DNA of 64,000 nt from Taenia hydatigena. Its lineage: Eukaryota; Platyhelminthes; Cestoda; Cyclophyllidea; Taeniidae. How positions within the stretch are numbered: the first letter of the stretch is position 1; each line of letters begins with the position of its first letter. The stretch covers positions 55,355 to 119,354 of the forward strand of contig JADWOT020001805.1 of assembly GCA_036345935.2 (NCBI GenBank), read 5' to 3'. Shown here in pieces: positions 10,676 through 23,027 of this stretch. The position numbers and the translations under genes are program-made. Below the pieces are notes generated by a model that saw nothing but the letters and a program-made list of their open reading frames with translations, ran no database searches and was not told the DNA's origin.

Positions 10676-11390
10676 GGTCCATTTTGACCTGTGAAGGTGC
10701 TGTGGGACTGCGACTCCCAACTGTAGCACCACAATATCTTTTTGCAGAAAATGATATTTCGTCTGAATTAAGTGACGGAGCGTTACAACATACTTCGAGT
10801 CTAATAGTAAATTGAGTGCTTCTGATTCTATTTCCAGAGAGCGGGAGCCGGCACTCACATCAAACTTTTTGGGTGGTAACCCTGACACCCTAGCACTGGG
10901 CGCTGAAACCAACCCCAAGCACTAACTTGGTTTCAAGGAAAAGAGAGATAGTACACCAAGACTAAGTAATGGGTGTATTTTTCCAGATGAGAGGCGTAAC
11001 ACAGGCGAACAATGATAAATTAGCTGAAGGAAAGGAGAAAGGCGAGAAGCCAACTCGAAAGAAATGCATAAGATCAAAGTATTGCTCTCTGCTACATCAT
11101 TTCCCTACGCAGGAGGGCGAACATGAAGAAACGAAGATAGAGCTGTTTCGAAGTGTGGCATCCAAAGATGTGGGTACAAAGGCATCTCTTGTTACCACTT
11201 CGCTTGTAACTCTTCCTTGTACTGCTTGCAAAGGCAGTCTTCCTCACGTAAGACGCCTAAAGAGCTCAAAAACCTGCAGAGATCGTCAATCGTATCAAAA
11301 CAACTACTCCCAACGCCGTCATGTCTTTCTCGATCTCAAACATGAACCGGACTCAAAAGGCATGGCAACTAATTGCCGCAAGACTTGAAT
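10676..11390 (+). repeat. Dispersed repeat B, copy 2
   Basis: Aligns with the reverse complement of 1740-2465. It begins at the point where homeobox copy B is broken, so this element or a rearrangement carrying it truncated that gene. A 139-codon open frame at 10969-11388 falls inside, but the corresponding frame in the other copy is not open, so I do not call a gene. Confidence 0.7.
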
Positions 11391-11829
11391 TTATATCAGC
11401 AGAGCGATATCTACGACTTAAGACTTAAAAGTCATCTGCCGCTCCCATTCTTCCGATGGAACCTTCCTTGGAATCGAAACGAATGGAGATTGATGGGTGG
11501 CCCATAAGCGGCTGAACTTATCAATAAATAGGCTGTAAATCTGTGAATTTTTATGGAAAGTTAAAGCTGAGTATAGAAGCTTAAAGAAATCTGTTTCTAG
11601 TAATGCGAATACCTTACTGAAAGATCTGGAAGAGGATTTTCTTTTTGAGGAGTTGGTAAAACCCTGAGGGATGTGCTGAAGCTATGCATCCCAACGAAAT
11701 GGGTTAATAGTGCACCTAACTTTAAGAGACTTCTATCAATGTTAGACATGGTTCAATCCATTCGCTTTAGCACTCAACTATTTACTTTGTGTATCATGTT
11801 CTTTTGTGGATAAAAAATGTTATTTCGAT

Positions 11830-12790
11830 GCAATTTTTAGGTAGAAAATAGTGGAGATAACTTGAAAGAGACTAAAAACCGATTCACTTTAATAGGCTTA
11901 TCTTCGGAACTTGCACAATCATCTCGACGCAAACAGAAGCAAATGCAGAACTGCAAACGGCTTCTTCACTAACTAACTCTCTTTTCAACTTATTATGGGA
12001 TAAATTTAGGGTAGCCCCCAGATTGAGCTAAAGGCCACGATGGTGTTTGATCGTGAGCGTCTGGAGTGGGAGGACCTTCCTTGTTCGACGAAGAGACTCG
12101 GTACTCGTTTCTCCGTCTAAAGCCTGAAAATGCTACTAGTTTATCTGAGAACTTCTTGGAGGCAATCCCTTTACTAATGGCGTCTTTGGGCTGGAAGTAA
12201 CGCAGTTGTCGTCCTGGTGGCTGAGTGCATCCAGGGCTGAAGTTATTACTGTTTGGTTACATTTTATGGTCATGAATACAATTCCGGACTTCGTTTTATT
12301 CAATCTTCTATTTAAATGCCTTCTTGAATCCTTTAATTGCTATTTCTGTTACTTCTCATCGCAAATGCATCTAAATTCTACTATTCAGTTTCATCTAGTT
12401 CCGCTTATTTGCAATACCGTTTAAATCAATCTCCTAAAATCTTATCTGTACCGAGTTCATAATTAACCGGTGAGCTGGATATGCCCTGCTGTACGCTGTG
12501 TTTTATAACATTTTCACAAAGCTTGGCGTTTTACGGCTCCATTTTGACCTGTGTAGGTGCTACAAATCTGTAATCCCCAACTGTGGCACCACAACCTCTC
12601 TTTTCCTGCGTGTGATATTTACTATAGAAGGAGTGATGGAGTGCCACAGTGTGATCTACCCAACGAGTGTCTCGAGTCTAACAGTAACTTGCAGACTTCT
12701 GGTTCCATCTCGTGAGGGCGTAAGCCAGCGGTCACATCAACCTTCCTAGGTGGTAATCCTGACACCCCACCAGTGGGCGCTGAATTTGTG
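11830..12790 (+). repeat. Dispersed repeat B', copy 2
   Basis: Aligns with the reverse complement of 2218-3060. The segment 11700-11990 also resembles the right arm around 4830-5065 in direct orientation, including CTCGAC-AAACAGAAGCAAATGC. The last 250 bases (12536-12790) are the third copy of the segment shared by repeats B and B'. Confidence 0.7.
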
Positions 12791-14029
12791 AATGCAAAAA
12801 ACCTAACGTCCTACAAAGAACTCGCAAATGAATTGTTGTCTACTCTGCGCACGATAACATAAAGCACCTCTCCAAGCAATCGACTTTGAATAATTATACA
12901 ACAACTTTAGATGTTACGAGGATTTCACGAAAAGGCACAGAGTTATCGCAAAATAGAGCCATAAGAAAGACGTGGTCAACTAAATAATTGATGCCCTCTA
13001 TTATTCGTTCTGTAAAAAAAAACGAAATTGAGCTTCACTTATCAAAAATAGGGGCTTTCAATTACCCTCCCCGATAGTGCTTGAAACGACACTGCTAAAT
13101 CGAAATCTCACAACGCGTCAAGAATAGGCAGGTAAAGAAGCGCACAAAAATGCAGAGAACAGAACATTTGAATCATTAATTATTCTACTAATAGTGAGAG
13201 AGCTTTAAAAGTTAAAAGAAAGAAATACCTTTGTGCCTACTGGCAGAAAAAAGGGAAACGATGGCGGAGTGGGAAGGAGCAACAACTCAGAGGCCAATTG
13301 TATAGCATTATGCATCAAGCACTCAATAATAAATCTCATACATATTGTGATGGACACAGTTCAAAAGCCCTGTGGATGGATATTGTCTGGCTCATAGATA
13401 CCCCGGTGATTGTTGACGCAACCCTGAGGATAGACGAAGACTAAAGAATGGTGATGTGGTTGAGTACAGGTTGATAGATAGGACCATAACCATGAGGCAC
13501 GCAGCTCCTTTGCTTGCGTTTGGTGACTTTTGACACTCAAGCAGCCAATACCGCCATGCGCAAGCCCTTACTTGAAGACCTATTTTTGTACAATAGATGC
13601 TATACACTTTCGGTAAAATCGTTATTTCCTGCACTTTGTAAGAAAACGGATTCAGAGCCATAAGAAATGGCCTTGACACAGTTCTGCGCTGACGTGACCC
13701 ACTACACCTCGACGTGCATGGGTGCCTGCTGCGGCTTAGCTAGCCTTTCAGCATTGCTTCACCTCACCTTCGGCAGTACCTGCACTCTTAAAGCCACAGT
13801 ACTTGACTCCTGCCTCTCCCTCTGACCTTCATTCAGTGTATTCATCCCCAATACCAATTCTGCACCCCTTCCTTCCACCTAATCGTCCACCAGCGGCTCA
13901 TTAGTGAGTGTCCTTCATCTCTTTACTAGTCTCACTCTCCACTGTGACATGATTAAGGAATGCATAAATGCATAATCCAGATTAGACTGGCGCATGATAA
14001 ACTAGACCTAACTAAATCTCACTGTGCCT
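12791..14029. other. No gene recognised
   Basis: No supported gene. The minus-strand open frame at 13392-13679 has no recognisable motif. Confidence 0.4.
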
Positions 14030-14460
14030 ATGGGTTGTGTCATTAAGTGTGCCGATTGACGAATTTCCTGATTACTTCCGCAAAATCGATCCCACATACA
14101 TCACTCGAATACATAGCTAGGTAAATTGGCAAGTGAAGGGATTTAGGTACACATGGAAAAAAAGGGAGAAAAACAAGGAACTCAGTGTCATAGCACCATG
14201 GAAAGACATCCCACAATGACCTTTTCTTAACCCTTCTTTTGTTTCCTTCCTGCAAACGTCCCGTCTTTGCCTCCCACCCAACTCTTTTTCCGTCCCATTT
14301 AGCTGGACAAGCCTGGTGTCGCCCCTATACTGGGAAGACGCAGTCAGCACTATTGTTCTCCCTGGTGCCTTTGCTAGCTCCATAGCAAACGTTAGGGGTG
14401 AGTCGCCAAATGCTTTGCTTAATTTTATGCCTCGCATTGCCCTTACTGTCCTTCAGAATG
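14030..14460 (+). repeat. Dispersed repeat I, copy 1
   Basis: Aligns with the reverse complement of 54460-54940 across its length (CCTCGCATTGCCCTTACTGTCC at one end, the GTATTCGAGTGATG region at the other) and with 26060-26280 in direct orientation over its right half. All three copies are diverged. The open frames within are not preserved between copies. Confidence 0.65.
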
Positions 14461-15424
14461 GAAACATCGGGGACAAAATGATATTATTCTTATTCTTAAT
14501 ATCATCGTTCCTGCAATCCAGCTCTGCTTCGTCGTAAACCGGGCGAAAGAAGGCGAAAAGAGACGTATAGGGGTGATTAGCATCCAAAAATCTGCGAAGT
14601 TACGACGGTACAGGTGAGTGGGAGTACTTTCTTTCCTTCCAAACCATAGTCTACCTCTTATAGCTTCACCCCATCAAATTACTAGTCACTTGAGAGCAGC
14701 ATCTCTAGCTTTAATCTTAGATGGTCTTCTGGACTTGAGAATGGAAAGGAATCGGTAGTAGTAAGAATGAGGGATAACTAAGACGTGAGGCTAAAATGTC
14801 AAAAGGGGTATATGAGGATACGGGTCAACTATCTCAAGTGGCAAAATGGTAATTTAGCAGTGAGATAAAAATGATCGCACAAAAGAGGTGGGAGGGGCTT
14901 AACAATGCTTGAAACACATCCAAGTAAAGTTTTCTCAACTGCGGGAGTGGTAAAAATAGTTGGTACACACAATCCACTGGCTCATGGCTCATATTGGTTG
15001 GTAGAGGAGTAAAAAGACAACTCAAGATGAAGAAGTAGCTGCCACGAGTCAGCGAGGGGACGGAAAGTTGAAGCATCTCCTCCAGACGGTGTGAGGATTG
15101 ACTACCCGCGACAGAGGAAGAGGGAGGCCTTTCCGCCTTGGCATGATTAGAATGTAGGGTGTGGTTCTGTAGCGGGTTGAAAACTCCAACTAACAGCGCA
15201 CTGGTATGTTTGTATGTGTGGATAGTTTTGAAGTTGTGTTAATAATGATGATAAATCCACCCCCACCACACACGCACAAACAGACACGGTTGAGTGCAGG
15301 CAGCATAAACTAGGCTAGGTGGTGAAGTTTAATTAAATCAAAAGAAAAAAGTGATGGGGAAACACAATTTATGTTCTTACAAATCGGTGCATGCGCTGAA
15401 GAGTCATATGGCATTGTGTGATGG
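14461..15424. other. No gene recognised
   Basis: A low-complexity TG/CA-rich patch around 15200-15300 includes ACCACACACGCACAAACAGACAC. Nothing else supported. Confidence 0.4.
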
Positions 15425-15777
15425 CGTTGGGAAGTTTAGCATTGTAGTGGTAGTTTGAGGCTGGTCTGAGCTTCCACCTTGCTTTGGAGACAAAGACAAG
15501 TCGATGCAGGATGTCTGTTATAGTACAGGACTTGGAGAGTTGGTCAATTTCGGAATGCGTGCCCCTAAGATATCCTATTCATTTTAAGCAGCCTCATCAA
15601 TTTCCAGCCTTTTTAGTGGCAAAGGATTTAGTTAGGTTTGTTTGTTTTCATTGTTGTTCTGTGGCGAACAAATACGGTTGGTAACAAAGCCGATGCGGCT
15701 AAATGCTGAGGGTCCGTGTTTTTTCCTCTCCCGGGTACAACTAGGCATTCCACATTTGGCGCACCTTTAGATACAAA
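15425..15777 (-). pseudogene. Homeobox family copy D, exon-2 fragment
   Basis: Minus strand. After an acceptor (TATCTAAAG) at about 15764, the sequence GTGCGCCAAATGTGGAATGCC matches the start of exon 2 in copies A (3956) and E (37193). Homology continues through the region encoding KIDEA in copy A and into the Pro-rich segment, then stops at about 15425 before the homeodomain. Stops and indels break the frame. Intronic sequence upstream (15780-15900) also resembles the intron of copy A at 3957-4100. Confidence 0.65.
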
Positions 15778-15899
15778 ACGGGTGAAATGAGAACATGTGT
15801 ACCTGCGTGCAAGTAGATGTTATCACCACATTTTTTGTGTCAAGGGCTTATTCATGCTTTGATATCTGTGATAAGATAACCAAAGATCTAATTCTTCTG

Positions 15900-16320
15900 C
15901 CATACAGGATGGTGGGTGTATCATTCCCTCTAACTGAAGCATCAGCGAACGGCCTAATCCGAAATTTTTGGCTCATTTCACCGTCAAGGAACAGTTTTAT
16001 TTAATCAATAGTTTTTTAATATTTGCAAAGTGTCTTATGGTCGAAGACGCCTTCAGAACCCTTTGAGTAAAGTGGAAATCGATGAGTCTAAATGTTGATC
16101 AGTGCTTCAAATGCCTGCGAGCGCAATACACTTTCCTTCCAAACTTTTCGAAAGTTCTACTTGATTGCTGATCTTCGTGCATCCTGGATGGTTGTGTCAT
16201 CGCTTAGCCGCCTGTTTTTCTCCACGCAGATTCCTTCTCAGGTTTCTCCTGCGAAATACCTACTAGACAACTGCAGACGGGTCGTGCCTTCTTTGCGCAC
16301 TCTTTAGATGAGTAGATTAC
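15900..16320. other. No gene recognised
   Basis: Possibly decayed intron-1 sequence of copy D near its left end. The plus-strand open frame at 16092-16307 has no supporting features. Confidence 0.3.
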
Positions 16321-17163
16321 GCGTCAGTTATGTGAGCCTACAGTCTCGTCGGATAGTCAATGATAACATGAAACTCCACAATTAAGCAAAAGTCGCGTAG
16401 CTGCACCTATTTGTAATCCACTACTGAAATCGCTAATAAGTATGCCTATAAAAATAAGATTGTCAAGAGATTGATAGAGCCGTCCACCCTCACTTGGACA
16501 CAGCCATGAGTGCAGGGGATGATTCTTAGTTGTAAGGTTGGTAAAAGTTATCTTCATATTGCAGGAAATCTGACTGAGTTGGACTGGCACTTATTGAATG
16601 CCACTTTTAGCTGCACTTATTCAGTATTCCCCTACGACTGCAGAAAACACGTGGAAAACGCAAATGAGCTTCATTGTCAGACACTTTTCCACCTGCTCTC
16701 TTTGTTTTGCAGCGGTGGTTTTGAAGCCTCATCTCCACCTAAAAGAAGAGTCAAAAGGGTGATCAATTTTGACGACTCAATCGTTGACACTCAACCACTG
16801 CGCAATAACAACTTTCCATCAAATAAGTTCTGTTAACACCTTAATCCTTGACCAACCTGAAACCCCGTCAAGTTAATACGATTTGCCGGTTCCTCGCGTT
16901 TATGCATATTAATGCAGTCATTTTTGTTAGGGCATTTTCATCTCAGCAGTTGGTTACAGAGTAAAGAGTACCCTACCTCTGCCTTTTTGTTTTGCCTTAG
17001 ATAGTGTCTGACGTACCCCAAAGTTGTTCTGCGGTGGACAGTGTAAAGAATTATGCTAAAATCAGACATAGATACAGCGACAGCAAGTTGCTGGAGACGG
17101 AAGCATTTTATAATTGAAGAGAAGTGTGCACAAAGTGGTTTACACCTGTGGTTGTAGCGGCTG
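16321..17163 (+). repeat. Direct segmental duplication, copy 2
   Basis: Second copy of 9537-10379, 6.78 kb downstream and in the same orientation. Confidence 0.9.
16607..17163 (-). pseudogene. NK2-like homeobox pseudogene, copy C
   Basis: Minus strand. The exon 2 remnant (17163-16857) ends at homeodomain residue Q44. A 118-nt intron (16856-16739) begins GTTGGT and ends CTTTTAG. Exon 3 (16738-16607) is 44 codons with its stop and starts VEMRLQNHRCKTKRAGGK. Compared with copy B, W48 is now R, F49 is L and Y54 is C, so the DNA-recognition helix is damaged even though this exon is open. Its length, exactly 132 nt, equals exon 3 of copy E. The homeodomain part of exon 2 has stops. The 5' part of exon 2 is cut off at the duplication edge. 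Confidence 0.75.
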
Positions 17164-17169
17164 CTTCTT

Positions 17170-17641
17170 TGTTTAGTAAGAGAATCATCTTCAGCGTTCT
17201 TAACAGCAAATCGCCTAATTGACAAGTTGGCTGCAGTCCTTTGCGTAAGAAGAGGGCCTGAATTTTCGTTTTCCAGTTGTGTTACTAAGTGTATATCATC
17301 CTCAATCACATCAACGTGCATATATCTGTTTACCTGCTTATTGTTGCATGATTTCATAAATGCTATGCAGATCTTGTAAATCCGAATGTATCCACACGAT
17401 TTAGCATAAAGTTTGCTATAGGAATTGTGGCCTTGATTGCTCTGTAGTGATTAGGACACTCCACGTTGACATGCCCACCGAGTGAAGGAAACGGGACAGC
17501 TCTCCCATCATCAGTCATTTTCAAGTGTTTGACCATCGTGGAGACAGCAGAGAACTCACCTTTTGTTGCATCGCATAGTCCTCTATTTTGCATGATCTGA
17601 TGTCCGAGCATTCCCCCTTTCATCACTTTATACGCGTGCAC
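17170..17641 (-). CDS. Possible exons of an unidentified gene
   Basis: Two minus-strand open stretches, 17641-17363 and about 17357-17170, read protein-like sequence such as MTDDGRAVPFPSLGGHVNVE and VIEDDIHLVTQLENENSGPL. GTGAGT follows CAACAAAAG inside the first, suggesting that splice boundaries differ from the open frame. I do not recognise a family and cannot connect the pieces with confidence. Confidence 0.2.
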
Positions 17642-18229
17642 TATTCATATGGCATCAAGTGCTTTAACAACCGGCTCAAAAACAGAGGAACAAGGTAAAA
17701 TTAGAAAATGTCGGATTTAAGTACAGAGCAGTAAATTTGCTTTGATCCCACGGATGCTTCCTTACACCCTCTATTTTGTGCACGAGTCTATTTAATTCGT
17801 TTTGGTTTAATTTTGCAGTGAACTTGTCCATTTCTACAGTTATCAATTACCTTTGTGTTCTACACCATCTCGCTTACTAAAGTGGCAAGACAATCAAAAA
17901 CATGCCTAGCAGTAGCCAATCAATCGCTGATTAGAATTCTTTGTTTTAAGGAGTTGCTGCATACGTTTTGTGAATAGCCTTGCCGTGGTCACCAATCTTC
18001 CACACAAATAATCGAAGTGTAGATAGACGGGAGTTTGAGGTGGAGAAAGAGCACGATGAAGCATTATGAGCACTGCCCAATAACAATGCCTGTATCATTC
18101 GTCGTTGAGTCGGGAGACCACTATTCCTATTAAACATTGACACCAAAGGTAAAACCGCTGGTAGCGTGCTTTGACAAAGAACTAATGATGGCAATTAACA
18201 GGCTTGCTTAACAGAACGGCAGACTCAGC

Positions 18230-18667
18230 AAAATAAGTGAGACATGATTGTGAGGCAGGGTAATCTGTTCACAGTATGCATAATGTACTCCGCATAATGC
18301 TTGGGGTGCCAATGAGTTTGTCGATCAGAGCATATTCTTGTAAAAACAGTACAGATAATCATTCGCGCTGCGGAAGGTTATGTATTCAACCTTGAATCTC
18401 TATAACTCTACCACCTTCGAGTGCGGCTTGCCATATTTCCCAGAATTGCTCATTATCCTTAGTAAAGTTAGAGACAACCATCAACATTGTCAAACAACCT
18501 GAGCTGTTGTGCCTGAAGCGCGGTGGTCTTGCAAGCGTTGGCTTAGCTTGGATTGGTTGCATTTGGAACTTGTTCCCCACGTATGAATGCGAAGAGATTT
18601 CCTCAGAAACTGATTTCAGGTCCGCCGATTTCATGAAGCAACCTTGCGAAATGTTGTCCGTTGCCAT
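18230..18667 (-). CDS. Possible two-exon gene start, unidentified
   Basis: The minus-strand ATG at 18667 opens a frame beginning MATDNISQGCFMKSADLKSV and containing FTKDNEQFWEIWQAALEGG. If a 47-nt intron is removed (donor GTGGTA at 18414, acceptor CCGCAG ending at 18368), the frame continues as ARMIICTVFTRICSDRQTHW and on to LTIMSHLF. The reading looks protein-like, with a reasonable Met start and mixed composition. The donor is weak, and no family is recognised. Alternatively, these are two frames of a frameshifted pseudogene. Confidence 0.3.
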
Positions 18668-21600
18668 AATGAGGCGTGGTCTGTAGGCATTCGATTTGGC
18701 TTACCTTTTGACATTTTCGTAGAATCAGAGTGAGTTGTAAACATGGTTTCCTCTCTAAACCATCAAGAGTCTCCAAATCCCTTTTGCCTACTTATGGGCC
18801 TGTTAAAAGGAAAAATTAGAGTAACTTTTTTGTGAAGCATTCATTAGACTAGCGGTTCACGAATTTGTTCCGTCAATGCCAAAAGGATTGCCTAGCAAAG
18901 ATTAATTTCTATCAGAGGCGTATGATTTTTAAATGACAAACTCTGGAAAGAAATGAAAGCATGTGCTTCCTGCGTCTGCGCCATTAAGAGGCCGGTCCTT
19001 CGAATAGCTCTATCACTGAAAAGAGCAGTTAAGTTGAGGTGATTCTCAAACGGGTGGAGGTTATGGAGAAGTGCAGTTGTATGAGGTGCCCACCGGACGG
19101 TGTGGGCCTTTCATTCTGTACACATGTCTTCCAACACTCTGCCCTGAAAAGCAAGTAATATGGAGGTTCTACTAACTAATTCCAATTAGCACTTCTATAG
19201 GCTGGCTCAATGTCACACATTCTTGTGGTGCGGCTCTTGACTAGGTTTCTAAAGTATGACTATGCAGCCATGTGCGATAAATTACCATCCTAACAATATC
19301 GTCTTAATTTAAAAATGTTTGCATCAAATGAATTATCATCTTATGACAGCCTCGCTATTGCCACGCGAGCAGTAGTGGTGGTCTTAATAAATCTCTTGGG
19401 GCTAACATACTTTATTTTTTACTGTTCAGTTCCAATTCAAATTGCGAGTTGCAAACAAACAATTATGTTTCGGTGCTTTTTAGCTACAAGCGAATGTAAA
19501 ACAATAAATTATCGCATGCGTCGATACCTACTGGTTGTCTGAGTGACCGAACGACCAACCGATGGACTGGCGCAAAGCATTTGCATTTGTTTACATGGAA
19601 ATGGTTTGAATGACACATAGCTTCTGCACGATTACGGGTTAGGAAGATGAATTTTTGTCATGACACGTTCATGTTACCATCTACATTCGATATCATTTGT
19701 TTCAGCGAGAATCGCAAGTTGAATAGACGGTGTTACCACACTTGACTGGAACCGTGCGCCTCCTTGAAGATGCCTTTGAAACCGGGCTAGTAAAAGCTCA
19801 AGGACTCCTAAAACGTAGTCAAAAGACAACTATAAGAGCTGAAAAGGAAGAGAGAGGAACATAAACTGAACTTTGTGCTCCCAGGACTGCAAATCTTTGG
19901 GCTTAAAATAGTAATCACTTCAGTGAGTGGCAGGAATCTTGTCTATATTTATTTCTGGTCTTTTATTAATGCTAATTCTCAAATGCGTATTTCTCTTCCC
20001 ATACTCTCACGCGATTGCTGGTCATGCATCCTCCATGAGCTTACTTCTCTAGTGTCCACCCAACTTCTCTTTGTTCATTCATCTGCTCTATCATATGACG
20101 TATCCACTTAGCGTTTCATTTGACATTCACTTACCATTTCTGAAAATGCTAATGCCTTTTTGAAGAACAATGTGAGCTTACAAAGCATTATACGGTTCTC
20201 CATGCTGTTCATAAAGCAGGACACACTAAGTTCCTTCCGCTGGTATCAGATATCAACCAAGCAGGCTCCATGATGCGTACCTCATGAAGATGCTGCCAGG
20301 TATTCCGTAAGGCCATCTGATGACACCAAAAGGCTTAAACTGGATATAGCGAGTCAAGTGTTCCACAATGTGGCGGTCTTGGGCTGCAAATCAGACCCTT
20401 AACGCAAGAGAGACGAATTTGACAATTCAAATAAACATCCAAACCATAAGATAGATGGTAATTTTCACCCGGATCATGTGTTGCCTATTAACCTAGAAAT
20501 GGACCTTACCCTTAAATAAGAGACTGTAGAAATCGGTACAAAGAAGCGAAAGCCTGCCATCAAGTGCTTAGTGCAGATTAGTAGAATAATTATTGCTTAC
20601 TTCCTAACACTAGTAACTGTCATTTTATATGAGGCGAGAGGTGTCTAATTCATAACGACTGTCTTTAGACAACGTTGAAGTAGCTATCAACTCGTTGCTA
20701 GATGATAAGCTAGACTGCGACTATACCGTGCTTGAAATGTAGGCTGGCATAACTGCCAACATTTTGTGATCAATTAGCGGAGGCTGCGTTGGTTCTGGCG
20801 CCAAAAGCGGTCTTAAGCACTGCGCCTGGAGGAAGCTAGTTCAGAAGTTAAGCAATGTTATGTTCGCAGTATGGCAGTAAAATAAGTCCCTCGATGACAA
20901 ACCTCCAGGAATAGTGACTTCTTTACTACGTCGTACATAATTTACGCATCGGTGCTGAGTTTACCACATGCAGGGCTTATCATATAGTTGCATCTCACTG
21001 ACCTCAGCATTCTTATTAAACTCTCAAAGCGGATGGTCTGATGAGGGCTGACGACTTGAGCCTGACGTATGCCATTTATCAGCAGCTTGCAGAGTTGCTC
21101 ACCAACGCGATGTCAATTGTAAGTGTGCCACTTCAGGAATGTCTCATCCCAGATAACCTATTTTCTAATTTGGAAAAGCTGCACGAATGCGGAAAGACGT
21201 GGCAGTGTCAACTAACTGCGCACTCAATAATCACACTTAGCGGAGCTTCGGATAATTAATAAGCTGCCCTTTTATTATCCCAGTATGTTCTTTGTGAAAC
21301 TACCAAAAGCACCTATTTTCACAATCAACTTTTCGTGACCATTAATTAGTTAGTCGTTTGTCATTGGTTTCACCAGTCCTGCATCTACATGATCGGTCAG
21401 GTCAACAATGCAGCCAATAAAACAATGTCATCGATGTCATCGCGAATTGTAAGCATTTGGTTGCAGCCAATGAATTCATAACTGGAATCTCCTGTCAATT
21501 TCTGTTACATTTTTGCCCTTTGTCATTGGGGGGTGGAATTAATTCTTGCATTTAGTATGCGCGTATGGGATGAGTGGTCAATCGATGGAGAGTGTTGGAG

Positions 21601-22980
21601 ATTAGATTGGGTAGTATCCCCCACCGTGGTGTTAAATTGACCTTTACCTCATAGTAATCACTACTACACTCATAGTGTACTTGCAAAGTTCATTCGTCTG
21701 AATGAGAAGGTTTGGTGAGGAACACGACACATGGGAGCGTCCAAGAATTGGCCGCGGATAGTAGAACTCATTAAGAAGAACTGGAAGAGAAAGCGTTCTG
21801 GGTTTGTGGATACTTTCACATCACCTGCATATACCTTAGCCATCAAATTATTCGAATTAGTGGGAATCTAACTTGCAAAACATAGTGCAGAGCGATCTCG
21901 AAAAATTAAAGTAAACTATCGCCACGGTGTCAAACAATCATCACAAAGCAAGCAATAAACTTAGAAATAACTCAAAACAATACTCATGCCCTGTGGGCAC
22001 TTTATAAAATCCTAATATGCATAAAAATAATGTATTTTTGTACAGACCATTAAAATTTTAGTGCCCCATTTTACACAAGGTCATTATTATGCTTACATTC
22101 CTTAAAGGAACATTCCTCGGGCTAAAATGCAAAACATACAAATGTAAAACAACACTCTTTTGACTACAAACTACGGTCTCCCTTGACGCGCCCAATTTAT
22201 ACTGCAGAAGTTTTGTCTTGGGTCTTTACACGACCACAAAATAACTTTTCTTTGATTCCCGAAATTCTCAGTCGCTTTTCGATTGTCAAACATTAAAGAG
22301 CTGTTAAAAAATTATAACGTAAATTCGTCGTCTTCCTGTTGGGTTTATCATCTGATGATTAGTTTTATTGCCTACAGGCTGCTTCTACGACTTCCCCTTT
22401 ACTGCCGATGTTAAGCCTCTATTCGGGTGGATGCATCGCTCAGGTCAATAAGTAGCACGATTCCTTGCTGAAAGGAATGCGGCGTCAGTCCAAAGGAGAG
22501 TTATTCTCCTTAAGGCAAACTGGCATATGCGAAGCATTCCTGACCGGGTCAAGTTACTGCCACTTCCACTGGGATTGCTCTCTATCGGATTCGACAGTAC
22601 CCATCTAAAGATTGTCTTGATGAGAGGTTGCAGAACATAGGAGAAAAGAGATACGGGCCCATTTAATGACACGATACAAGATACAAGATTTTTAATGCAT
22701 GGGTATAGGCGATCGCATAAATTTGCATGGAGTCAGCCGCATGTTTTGGCACCTGACGAACCCGTGAGCCTTACTTGTTCACAATTAGTAGGAAGAGTTT
22801 ATCGGCGATGCCTAATAATCTTAATGATGCATCAATTCCAGTCCATTTAGCTTTCAATTGGTAGGTTTAGGGGCATTTTGGATGCTCCGTCTTGGTGCAT
22901 TAGTTCTTGAAACGCACAGATGATTTCCTTCATGCAAAGTAAGAAATGCATCATTCTGAAAGAAACGAATTTTAGGTCTC
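18668..22980. other. 4.3 kb without a supported gene
   Basis: Several short open frames occur (for example 21041-21259 plus, 22445-22672 minus) without splice signals or recognisable motifs. No repeat copies from elsewhere in the window were noticed. Confidence 0.4.
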
Positions 22981-23027
22981 ACGAGTGAGATCGGCTTACA
23001 AGATCGATGCCACGAAGGTCGTAACTG

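Noticed and set aside
10969..11388. 139-codon plus-strand frame
   Set aside because: Lies within dispersed repeat B; the related copy at 1740-2465 does not keep the frame open.
16510..16836. 108-codon plus-strand frame ending with PPKRRVKRVINFDDS, with acceptor-like TTTTGCAG
   Set aside because: It is antisense to the homeobox exon 3 and its 118-nt intron, and the upstream part is not open in the duplicate copy.
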